Assembly (NCBI RefSeq): GCF_019393635.1
Contig: NC_057866.1
Coordinates: forward strand, 11,976,223-12,040,222
Direction: 5' to 3'
Origin: Dromiciops gliroides
Lineage: Eukaryota; Chordata; Mammalia; Microbiotheria; Microbiotheriidae
Length of the DNA stretch: 64,000 bases
This document shows positions 20,401-33,000 of this stretch, piece by piece. How positions within the stretch are numbered: the stretch's first letter is position 1; the number at the start of each line of letters is the position of its first letter. The notes beneath the pieces are model-generated. The model made no database searches and was not told where the DNA came from. It worked only from the letters and a program-made list of their open reading frames with translations. The position numbers were made by a program, and so were the translations under genes.

Positions 20401-23400
20401 ATGGGTCTTTTCTCTGCAATCTATAGTCTGTGAGTGGCCTAGTACACTGAGGAGGTAAGTAAAAGGCTATGAGCAATTAGGTCACTTTTCTTGAATACAA
20501 ATCCTGCTTGCTTCATTTTTTTCTCCCATGTTGTTGTTGTTCAGCTGTTTTTTAGTTGTGTCTGACTCTTCATGACCCCATTTGGGGTTTTCTTGGCAAA
20601 GATACTGGAGTGGTTTGCCATTTTCTTCTCCAGCTCATTTTATAAATTAGGAAAGTGAGGCAAACAGCGTTAAGGGACTTGATGAGCATCACACAGCTAG
20701 TAAGGGTCAAGTTGGGTTTGAACTCAGGTCTTTCTGACTTCAGTTATGATACTCTGGCACAGTGTATAGAGAAAGCACTGGCCCCGAAATCAGGAGGGCC
20801 TGAGTTCAAATCAGCCCTCAGATACTTGACATTACCACCTGTGTGACCCTGGACAAGTTACTTAATCCCAATTGCCTTAACCATTCAGGGCCATCTCCAG
20901 TTGCCCTGATGTATATTTTGCCACTGGGCCCAGATGGCTGTAGAGTGAGGCTGGTGACTTTGCACAGCCCTCCTTCACTTAAATCTATCACCTCCCCGTG
21001 CCATGGTCCTCTTAGAGAATGAAGGACAACACTAAGGAGTTAAGTGCCTTGCCCAGGGTCACACAGAGTGTAAGCATGAGAAGAGACAAAATCAGCCACT
21101 CAGTGAGCCTTCATTAAGCACTTACTATATGTCAGGCACTCTGCTAAGTGCAGGGGATGCAAAGAAGGGCAAAAACAAGGTCCATGCCCCTAGGAAGCTC
21201 ACATTCTAGTGAGGGAGACAACATACAAGAGACAGACAAGGGAAATGGGAGGTACATCCTGGCTTGGAAAGCACATCTCCATCTCCTTTGCTCTAGGGTA
21301 TTAATGCTCAAGGAGCCCATAATGACCATTCATTCTTGCCCTGAAGAGTTTTGCACTCTCAGATTTAGGGTAGAATGAAGGCCACCAAAGGTTCATCCAT
21401 TCCTTGCATCTTCCCTTGGAAAAATCAAGACTCAGTTTTATTTCAGTGTCCCTCTCCTTGAAAGTGAGAGGTAGAGGGGGAGGTCTGAGCAGCCCAGGAA
21501 GGCCATATCCAAGCCATCCTTAAGGGTGGGCAAGGAACATCTCCTCAAAGGTGACAATAAAAAATTTAAATAAAAAAGATAACAATAACAACAACAATAA
21601 TAAAAATAATACTATAGTTGATATTTATACAGAGCCTACCATGTGCCAGGCACTGGGCTAAGCATATTACAAATATTATCTAACAAAAACCCTTGAGGTA
21701 GGTTCTATTATTATGCTCATTTCACAGATGAGGAAATGGAGCCAGTCAGAGTTTAGGTGGCCTGACCAGGGTCACCCAGGTGGGAAGTATCTGAGGCTGG
21801 ATTTGAACTCAAGTCATGCTGACTCCAGACTCTGTCACTGGGCTACCTAGCTGCCTCTTCTCTGTCCATTAGGCCACTGAGCTGTTGCTGATCCTATGCT
21901 ACCCCTACTTTCCCTTTTCCCCTTGCCTCAAAGCCCACTCTCTTACCTTGAGGCAGAAATGCACTGGGAAGTATGAAGAGTCCAGCAAGGAGGAAGGAAG
22001 CCATCATTATTGTTCGACGACCAAGACAGTTCATGATGATCAAGGCCCCAAACCTGCCTAGGAAGGTGAACGTTCCCAAAAGAACCTGGAGCATTTGAAT
22101 ATTGTGCCCCAAGCTGTGTAGATCCAGAGAGAGTCCATAGAAAAGCATCCCTGATGTGAAACTGCAGCAGACAGTGGGGAAGGGGAGAGAATCCATCACA
22201 CTTGGAGCCCAGATCTCACCATTAAATGCAGTTCAGTTCAACAAGCCTTTGTGAAAGACCTGTTGGGTTTCAGGGTCTGTACTAGGTGTTAGGGACACAA
22301 ACCCCTCAAGGAGTTGATATTCTGCTGGGGGTGGCAATGCTCCATGAAGGCAGTTAAGTGAGTACCAGATAAACTCTGGAGGACAAAGGGATCACTAAGT
22401 GGGATGGTCAGAACAGGCTTCAGTGGGAGCTGGTGCCTGGGGCTGAGCCTTGAAGGCAGCCAAGGATTCCAGAAGGTAAAGATGAGGAGGGTGTGTGTCC
22501 TAGGCACAGAACAACTGCACATAAAGAGACACCAAGTGGGTGATGGAATCTCTAGTTCAGGAAACATCAAGAAAGTCATTTAGGTTGCAATGTACAGAGC
22601 TTGAAAGACTGTAATTTTTTCTTCAATAATATTTAATTTTCCCAATTATAATTAAATACATTTTTTTAATTCATGGGGATTTTTTTTAAGTTTTGAGTTC
22701 CAAATTCTTTCCCTCCCTCTGAAATGGTAAGCAATCTGATTTAAGTTACTCATTTTCAATTCTGTAAAACATTTCTGTAATCATTTTGTGGAAGGAAGGA
22801 AGGAAGGAGAGAGGGGAGGAAGGGAAGAAGGAAGGAAGGAAAGAAGGAAGGAAGGAAGGAAGGAAGGAAGGAAGGAAGGAAGGAAGGAAGGAAGGAAGGA
22901 AGGAAGGAAGGAAGGAAGGAAGGAAGGAAGGAAGGAAGGAAGGAAGGAAAGAAGGAAGGAAGGGAGGGAGGGAGGGAGGGAGGGAGGGAGGGAGGGAGGG
23001 AGGGAGGGAGGGAGGGAGGGAGGGAGGGAGAGAAAAATAGTAAGCTTTGATCTGCATTTAGAATCCGTTGGGGGGCAGCTAGGTGGCACAGTGGATAGAG
23101 TACCGACCCTGGAGTCAGGAGGACCTGAGTTCAAATCCGGCCTCAGACACTTAACACTTACTAGCTGTGTGACCTTGGGCAAGTCACTTAATCCCAATCG
23201 CCTCACCCAAAAAAAAAAAAAAAAAGAATTCATTGGTTCTTTCTTTGGAGCAGATAGCATTTTTTTATCATGAAGCCTTTGGTTTTATCTTGGATCATTG
23301 TATTGCTGAGAATAACTGAATCATTCACAGTTCTTAATTGTACAACATTTCTGTTATGGTGTACAATTTTCTCCTGATTCTGCTCAATTCACTCTACATC

Positions 23401-26400
23401 AGTTCATGTAAGCTTTCCCTAGTTTTCCTGAAATTATCCTGCTCATCAGTTCTTATACCACAATAATATTCCATCACAATCATATAACACAACTTCTTCA
23501 GTCATTCCCCAATTGATAAGCATCCCCTCATTTTCCTATGCTTAGCAACCAAAAAAGGAAATGCTATAAATATTTTTGTACAGAAGTTATTTTCCCTTTT
23601 TAAAATCTCTTAGGGATATAGACTTAAGAGTGGTATTGCTGGGTCAAAGGGTATGCACAGTTTTATAGCCTTTTGGGCATAGTTCCAAATTGTTCTAAAC
23701 ACTGGTTAGATTAGGTGGAAACAACACAAATGGTGCATTAGTATCTCACTTTTCCCATAACCCCTCCAAAATTTATCATTTTAATTTTCTGTCATATTAG
23801 CCAATCTGATGGCTGTGAGTAGGTACCTCAGAGTTGCTTTAGTTTGCATTCCTCTAATCTGTAATGACTTATAGCATTTGTTCATTTGACTGTAGTTGAC
23901 TTTGATTTCTTAGTCTAAAACTATCTATTCATGTTCTCTGACTGTTTATCAATTCGGAAATGACTGGTATTCTTATAAATTTAACTCAGTTCTGTGATGT
24001 TTAAAATCTAAAGGTACGGTCACCTTAAATTAGAAGTTTTAGCACCAGTCTTTGGGCATTAAGCATTTATTAAAGCATACCATGTATTCACGTGGAGTTC
24101 AGAAAGTTAAGAAAAGGCCTATCTAGCCTAGAGTTCTCGCCTGGTAGGATTCTTCCTCAAGTCCTCTGCCACGAGCCTGCTTCAACAACGAACTCCCCTC
24201 AAACTGAGTGTGGAAGCTTTTTATCAGTCCAAAGCATAGGAGGTCCTTACACACTGCTTGAAGGTGATTGGTTAGCGTCATCCAAATCCATTGGACTTGA
24301 AGGTGGTCTCGAGTTAAGTTCAAAGTCTTTAGCTTCTGAGAACAATACCGTCTTAAGGGCTAGCCAGGTGTGCTTACAATCTAGTTAACCTGAAGTAGGC
24401 TAATCATCAGTCAATCACTCTCACTTAATTCAATCAGTTTAGATTAATCTCCAGATAGGCCTTTGAGTATCAGCTAAATCCCATTATTTTATCACAGTTC
24501 TCTATATACTTGAGAAATGAAGCCTTTATCAGAGATACTTGCTATAAATCCCCCCATCCCTCATTTTCTGCTTTCCTTCTCATTTTAATTGCATTGGTTT
24601 CCTTTGTGCAAAACCTTTATAATTATATATAATCAAAACTATCCATTTTACATTTTGTGATGCTTGCTATATCCTGTTTGGTCAGAAATTCTTCTCTGAC
24701 CCATAGATCTGAAAGGGAAACTATTCCATGCTCTCCTAACTTGCTTATGGTATCACCCTTTCTGTGTAAATCACATACCTATTTTGATCTTATCTTGGTA
24801 TACAGTGTGAAATGTTGGTCTATACCTAGCTTCTGCTCTACTATTTTCCAGTTTTCCCAACAGTTTTTGTCCAATAATGAGTTTCTATCCAAAAGCTTTG
24901 ATCTTTGGGTTTGTCAAAAACAACATTACTATGGTCATTTACCACAATGTATTGGGTACCAAAGCTATTCTACTGATCCACCATTCTATTTCTTAGTCAA
25001 TACCACATTGTTTTGATGATTACCACTTTAAAATACAGTTTGAGGTTTGACATGGCTAGGCCACCTTCCTTCATATTTTCCCATTGATCCCCTTAATATT
25101 CTTGACCTTTTTGTTCTTCCTGATGAATTTTGACATTGTTTTTTCTAGCTCTAAAAAAGAGTTCTTTGGTAATTTCATTGGTATATGACTGAATAAATAA
25201 GTTAATTTAGGTAAAACATTAATTTTCATTATATTGGCTTGGTCTAACCATGAGAAATTAATACTTTTCTAATTGTTTAGATCTGACACTATTTCTGTCA
25301 AAAGTATTTTGTAATTATATTCATATGTTTTGAGATATTGTCCTGGCAGGTAGTCTCAAAAGTATTTTATATTGTCTACAGTTATTTTAAATGGGATATT
25401 TCCTTCTATCTCTTGCTGATGAACTTTTTTGGTAATATATAGAAATGCAGATGACTCATTTGGGTTTATTTTCTATTCTCCAACTTTGCTAAAGATATTA
25501 ATTATTTTGACTAGTTTTTTAGTTGATTCTCTAGGATTTTCTAAGTGTACCATCATATCATCTGCAAATCATTGTCATTACTGACTATATGCACGTGTAT
25601 ATATATATGTATATTTATATAGTCATAGCTAACATTTATATAGTGCATTATGGGTACATAGAAGGGAGAGAGGGAAGCAGGGGGATAGAGGAGTGTTTGT
25701 GAAGCATCAGAGTCAAATCGAGACCTAGCTATGAGGAGATGTGACCTCCCTGATCTCAGAAAGAAAATGACCTAAAAGGGATAGAGTGAAGAGTATAAGG
25801 AAAAGATTAAAATGGGAAGGAAGGGAGGAGGCCTTTCTTTGAATGGGGAGGGTTCCATTCATGAATACCAATATGAGGATATAGAGACAGTTGGATAGGG
25901 AGATGAGGATCTTACACTGGATGAAGTCTGGGGGTTTGCTGCTAGAAAAGATTATATGTTCAGGGAAGAGTGTACAGTTGGAACCACTGGCAGTCACTGA
26001 CACCTGGAGGCATGGGAGAGCATGAATACAGGGAGGACATTTCCAGGAAAATGTAGTAAAAAATGGTCAATAAGAAAGGATATAGACCAGTAGTAGAGGA
26101 GGGACCCTAACATGGGACATTGCACTCTCTGATACCTGAAATAATTGGCATTTTTCTGAATGGGAGGCTTGAAGGAAAAGGGGAACTTCTGGGGTCAGCC
26201 CTACCAGACAGTGTTAAGAATTATCTAGAGAGAAGAGCCATTATAATGGATCCCTTAGGGGCAGCTAGGTGGCGCAGTGGATAGAGCACCGGCCCTGGAG
26301 TCAGGAGGACCTGAGTTCAAATCCGGCCTCAGACACTTAACACTTACTAACTGTGTGACCCTGGGCAAGTCACTTAACCCCAATTGCCTCACTAAAAAAA

Positions 26401-26985
26401 AAAAAAGAAGAATGGATCCCTTAGGGGGTAGCTAGGTAACCCAGGGGATAAAGCACTAGCCCTGGATTCAGGAGGACCTCAGTTCAAATCCAGCCTCAGA
26501 CACTTGACACTTGCTAGCTGTGTGACCCTGGGCAAGTCACTTAACCCTCATTGCCCTGGAAAAAAAAAGAAGAATGGATACCTTAGAAACTTTCTTTGCA
26601 AGATGAGTACAGACAAAAGCCAGAAACTATATAATTAGAGGGTTTATGAACCAGAGAATGAGAGTTTAGAGTAAAGAGAAAGAGATGAATAAAAAAGAAA
26701 TTCTTTATGTAAAAGGTCTCAAAAATTAATTTTTTAAAGTAATGAAAAGAACTAGTTGAAGCGGAGAAGAAAAGGAGGAAATCTTGACTAAGAGGAAAAA
26801 AGAAGATGAAAAAAGGTGGAATGAGATAAAAGTGAGAGAAAAAATCAATACACAGGGGGCAGCTAGGTGGCACAGTGGATAGAGCACTGACCCTGAATTC
26901 AGGAGGACCTGAGTTCAAATCTGGAGACAGACACTAGCTGTGTGACCCTGGGCAAATCACTTAACCCTCATTGCCCTGCAAAAAA

Positions 26986-27053
<68 letters not shown>

Positions 27054-30000
27054 AAAAAGCAAACAAAAAATCAATACACAAAACTCTGAAGGGAATGGGA
27101 TAACAAACAAGGAGAAGAGAGCCAGGAAAACAGGGTCACTTTAAAAAAAGATTAAGGGAAAATAACTGAAGGAATATAATACTATGTTTATAGCAGCAGA
27201 GGGCAGGAATCAACTTGAAAAATATTTTCAATTTTAAAAACAGATAGAAGAAAATATAAACCTAACTCTTATAACTATAAATATGAATGGATTAAACAAT
27301 CCAATAAAATGAAAAAGAATGACAGAAGATAGTATGGCAGAAATTAGGCATAGACCAACATCTTACACCTTATACTAAAATAAGGTCAAAATGGATACAC
27401 GATTTAGACATAAGAGGTGATACCATAGGTAAATTAGGAGAGAAAGGAATAGTCTACCTATCAGATCTTTGGAAAGGAAAACAGTTTTTTGACCAAACAA
27501 GAGATAGAGTATATTATAAAATGCAAAGTGGATGATTTTGATTATATTAAATTAAAAAATTTCTGTACAAACAGAAGCAATGCATCCAAAATTAGAAGGG
27601 AGGCAGAAAGCTGGGAAACAATTTTTGAGGCCAGTACTTCTGATAAAGGCCTCATCTCTAAAATATATAGGGAACTAAATCAAATTTATAAGAATCCAAG
27701 TCATTCCCCAATTGAGAAATGGTCAAAGGATATGAACAGGCAGTTTTCTGATGAAGAAACCAAAGCTATCTATTCCCATATGAAAAAATGCTTTAAATCT
27801 CTAATGATTAGAGAGATGCAAATTAAAACAACTCTGAGGTACCACCTGATACCTATCAGATTGGCTAAAATGACAAAAAAAAGAAGATAATAAATGTTGG
27901 AGAAGCTGTGGAAACAAATTGGAACACTAATTCATTGTTGGTGGAGCTGTGAACTGATCCAACCATTCTGGAGAGCAATTTGGAATTATGCCCAAAGGGT
28001 GATAAAGCTGTGCATACCCTTTGACCCAGCAATTCCACTTTTAGATCTTTTTCCCAAAGAAATCATGGAAAGGGGAAAGGGACCCACATGTACAAAAATA
28101 TTTATAGCTGCTCTTTACGTGGTAGCAAGGAATTGGAAGTTGAGGGGGTGCCCATCAATTGGGGAATGGCTGGACAAGTTGTGGTCTATGAATACAAAGG
28201 AATAATATTGAGCTGTAAGAAATGATGAGCAGGAGGAGTTCAGAGAAACCTGGAGGGTCTTACGTGAGCTGATGATGAGTGAGATGAGCAGAACCAGAAG
28301 AACATTGTACACAGTATCATCAACATTGAGTGTTGATCTACTGTGATGGACTATATTCTTCTCACCAATGCAATGGTACAGAAGAGTTACAGGGAACTCA
28401 TGATAGAAGAGTATCTCCAAATCCAAGAAAAAAAAAGAATGACAGATTAGATAAGAAAAGTGAGTCCTACAATCTATAACTTGCAAGAAACACATTTTTT
28501 TAAAAATACATAAGGGGCAGCTAGGTGGTGCAGTGAATAGAACATCAGCCCTGGAGTCAGGAGGACCTGAGTTCAAATCTGGCCTTGACACTTACTAGCT
28601 GTGTAACCCTGGGCAAGTCATTTAACCCGAATTGCCTCACCAAAAAAAAAAAAAAAGACATATGAAAATTAAAACTGAGGGAATGGAAAAAATTTACTAA
28701 GCATCAAATGAATACAAAAAAACAGAAATTACCATCATTCTATCAGACAAAGTAAAAACATTAAAAAATTGTAAAAGGATAAACAAAAAAATTATATTGT
28801 ACTGAAAGGAACAGTAGATAAAATCCAATATCAGTTACTAATATATAACAAATCCTTTAGATTCCAAATTCATGAAGTAAACACCTGATCTTTAAGAAGA
28901 TAAAGCAACATTGTAGTGATAAGAAATTTTAATGTAACTTTATCGGTTTTGGATAGATCTTTAAAAGAAAATGAAAATGTAGAACTCAACAAATTTCTGG
29001 AGACACTAAAGTTAACAGATATGATATCTTCTAAATACGAGAGGGAAACAATATTTCTCTGTACTACATGTAACTTTTCAAAAGTTGGCCATGTACTAGG
29101 ACACAGAGATATTGCAAAAAATGTAACAGGCAGAAATAGTTAATACTACTCTGCAGACCATAATGCAATGAAAATAAATATTGGTGCAGGAAACATAAAC
29201 AAAAGATTCAGACCCAAATTGAAATTTAACAACACAATCTTAAATGAGTAGGTCAATGAACAAATCATAGAAAAAATTAATATCTACGTAAAAGAAAATG
29301 ATGGGGCAACTAGGTGATGCAGTGGATAGAGCACCGGCCCTGGAGTCAGGAGTACCTGAGTTCAAATCCGGCCTCAGACACTTAACACTTACTAGCTGTG
29401 TGACCCTGGGCAAGTCACTTAACCCCAATTGCCTCACTAAAAAAAAAATTAAAAATTAAAAAAAAAGAAAAGAAAATGATAATGATGAACCAATATACCA
29501 AAATTTCTGAGATGTAGCTAAAGCAGTCATCAAAAGGAAAATCATATACTTATAAACATACATTAGCAAAGTAGAAAAAGAAAGGATCAATGAATTAAAT
29601 ATGATTTTTTTTTTGTGGGGCAATGAGGATTAAGTGACTTGCCCAGGGTCACACAGCTAGTAAGTGGCAAGTGTCTGAGGCCAGATTTGAACTCAGGTCC
29701 TCCTCAATCCAGGGCCAGTGCTTTATCCACTGCCCCACCTAACTGCCCCCTAAATATGATTTTTTTTAAGTAGAAAATCAAAAAAGAAGCCTGAAATAAG
29801 CATAAAGTAAGAAATATTAAAAATTGGAGGGAAAATAGATAAATTGGAAACAAAGAGGATTCTTGTTTGGATATAAGTGAACTCAGAGACCTCGGAGGTC
29901 CCTTTTGCCATTGAGACTGCAAGATTCTCAAATGGAGCCATCAATTCAACCTGCCATAGGAGGAGAGATGGAGGAAGACAGCCCTAACAGAGAGAAGAGG

Positions 30001-33000
30001 CTTGGAAGAGTGCTTGAGATGACGTGTGCTGCCACCACTGCTGTCTTGAGAAAAGATGTAGGGTTTTTGGTTTGTTTGTTTCCCTGATTGTGTTTTTTAC
30101 TGTATCTGCAGCTTCAAAGATGAATCAAGGGGCAACTAGATGGCACAGTGAATAGAGCACCAGCCCTGGAGGACCTGAGTTCAAATTTGGCCTCAGACAC
30201 TTGACACTTACTAGCTGTGTGACCCTGGGCAAGTCACTTAACCCCAATTGCCTCACTAAAAGAAAAAAAATTTTTTTTTAAAGATGAATCAAGCTAGTGA
30301 GGGAAGAAACAAACTCTCAGTGGGAATTGTCATTTTCTCTACAACTTAGTCTCAAAGACTTGTCTAGAGCCCTGACAGGTTAAGGCATTACCCAGAATCA
30401 CAGGATGTTCTCAGGATGTGGGAGAGGTGTGCCTTCATCTGAAACCAGCTCTATGCCCACTGCCCTCTCCTTAAGGGAAAAATGCCTTCCTCTTTTACTG
30501 AACCAGCTCATATTCATCATCAAGACTAAGGTTTGTGGTTTTCAAAAACTTTTCTAGACCGCTGTTCAGCACCTTCATTGAGTTCAGAGAAATTCTTTTT
30601 TTCCCCAAGGAAACACCTTCTAATATTTTAACATATTCAAAATGCTAGAAATCCAGTGGAGATCATAGCTTTCTGGCCTTATTGGGTTTTTCATTCTTTT
30701 TCATGTCTCTTCTTGCCCTAATGATTACATAGGGGACTTCATGCTATTCATCTTCTTCATATTCTCTGAGTGAACACCTGAGAATTCAGACAGTGGCCCA
30801 TACCACTTACCAGTTTATATAAGGTCCCTTCCTCCAAATATGCTGTTTGTACAGTGAGCCTTTGAGTTCCAATGCCTTAGGTATAATATATGTGAAATTT
30901 GCCATCTCTGCATAAGAGACTTTTTAAGATGTTTTGTATTCAAATGCATTTGTCTTGACAGCCAAAGAGGCTATCACTTATCTATTTGTGCATTGATGCA
31001 GATCTCCACCCATTCTTACCTTCCCATTCTGTGGGACTCTTGTCTATGTCCTTCCATAAGTTTTCCACAGAAAGAATTGGAAATTGAAGGGATGCCCATC
31101 AATTGGGGAATGGCTGAATAAGTTGTGGTATATAAATGCAATGGAACACTATTGAGCTGTAACAAATGATAAGCATATGGATTAAAGAAAAACCTGAAAA
31201 GACTTACATGAACTGATGCTAAGTGAAATGAGCAGAACCAAGAGAACATTGTTCATAGTATCAACAACATTTTGTGATTATCAACTGTGATGGACTTGGC
31301 TCTCCTCAGCAAGGCAATCCAAGACAATGCCAAAAGATTTATGGTGAAAAATGCTCTCCACATTCAGAAAAAGAACTATGAAGTCTGAATGCAGATTGAA
31401 GCATACTATTTTCTTTTTTGTTGTGGCTTTTTTTGTTATTGTTCTTGTTTATTTTTTCTTGAGTTTTTTTTTTCATTTTGTTCTGAATGATGTGGAAGTA
31501 CACTTAACATGATTGTAATGTATAGCCTATATCAAATTGCTTACTGGCTTCCAGAGGTAGGAGGGAAGGGCTGGCAGGAGAAAAATTTGGAACTCAAAAA
31601 GTATCTTTACATGTAATTGAGAAAAATTAGAACAAATAAATAAAATTTAAAAAAATAAATGCCACATTGGGGCACATTCCTTTCCCTCACCTCATGTCCA
31701 GTCCATATTATCGTCCTCTCACAAATTCCCTAATAACATCTTTAATTCCTGTTCTTCAGAGTTTCTCAATGGCTCTATTGTTCACACCCACTATGTGCCT
31801 TCCCATCCCCCACTGGGAGATATTCATTTCAGTTCTTTGAAAACTAGTGTTCCACATCTCCCTGCCATACACAATTCTGGTAGCATATCAGCATTAGAAA
31901 TGAGGGTCTCTGTTTTGGGGAGAGGCTTATACTCATTAAAAGAGATTTGCAGTCTTTTGAAGGCAACCCAGTATGCTTCACTCTTCCTATTGCTTTCTTG
32001 GTTCAACATATTGGTTGGTCAGGTGTACTATGTCTACCAATGGATTAAATAACACTTAGAAAATAGCAAAAATGTTTCACCAAAGGAAAACATTCAAATA
32101 TGAAAAAGAACTAGCATAGGGGAAGTCTGGGGGCCCTGGAGAAAAAGGGAGATGTTGTGGATTAAAGAGGGGAAAGTTGTTTTCAAACCTTCATATATAA
32201 CAAGATCTACAGGATGAATCTGAGTTTTTCTTTTTAAGTGGCATGAAAAGCATCTTCAGAATGATACATGATTGCACCTGACGTGTAAGGAGAGTGAGAG
32301 ATATACAGCTGGGCATGCCAAGTGCTGCACTGATACCTGGGAAATGTGAAAAGACCTAGAGGAATATTGACAACCAAGTTGCACAGTAGGTAGAGAGCAA
32401 GACCTGGAGTCAGGAAGCCCTGAATTCAAATCCAACATCAAATACTTACTACCTGTATGACTTTGGACAAGTCACTTATCCTCGGTCTGCTAAAGTTTCC
32501 TCCCTCCTCTGTAAAATGGGATAATAATAGCACCTATCTCAAAGGGTTGTCATGAGGGACAAATGGGAAAATAGTTGTCAAGTGTTCTGCAAACCTTAAG
32601 ACATCTTATAAATGCTAGGTATGATCATCACCTTTATTCCTCTACCATTTTGAATAGATCCTCCAAGGAAGACTTATGGATTGACAGGGATAACCAAATA
32701 CACAAGATGAGAAAGAAGGTAGCAATGGGTTTTAATATTCATCAGTGAAGGAAGAATGCATGTCCCCAAGGTCTTGAACCCATGGAAGCATAATGATAAT
32801 TTTAGGATTCCTTGAGATGGGTTTCCATTATCAATTTAAAAAGTTCTGGTGGGGGGCAATATTCTTGGTCTGGGTTTTTATCTGAAACGTGGCTGAGTGC
32901 TGAGAGGAGGGTAGCCTGGATGCTGAATAATATCATGCACTTGCCACTTGAAGATCACATGAAAAAAGTGAGGATGTTTCATTTGGAGAAGAGAAGTCTC

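Larger units (their letters stand above)
22600..25605 (-). mobile_element. L1 3' half (antisense), interrupted
   Basis: 3' UTR from 22600, ORF2 C-terminal and RT parts to about 25605. Broken by a microsatellite (22790-23030), a SINE (23070-23226) and a solo LTR (23993-24496). The L1 text is continuous on both sides of each insert. Confidence 0.85.

Noticed and set aside
22746-23273. Long open frames on both strands (PSLPPSLPP..., GRKEGRKEG...)
   Set aside because: They are translations of the GGAA/GGGA microsatellite, not genes.
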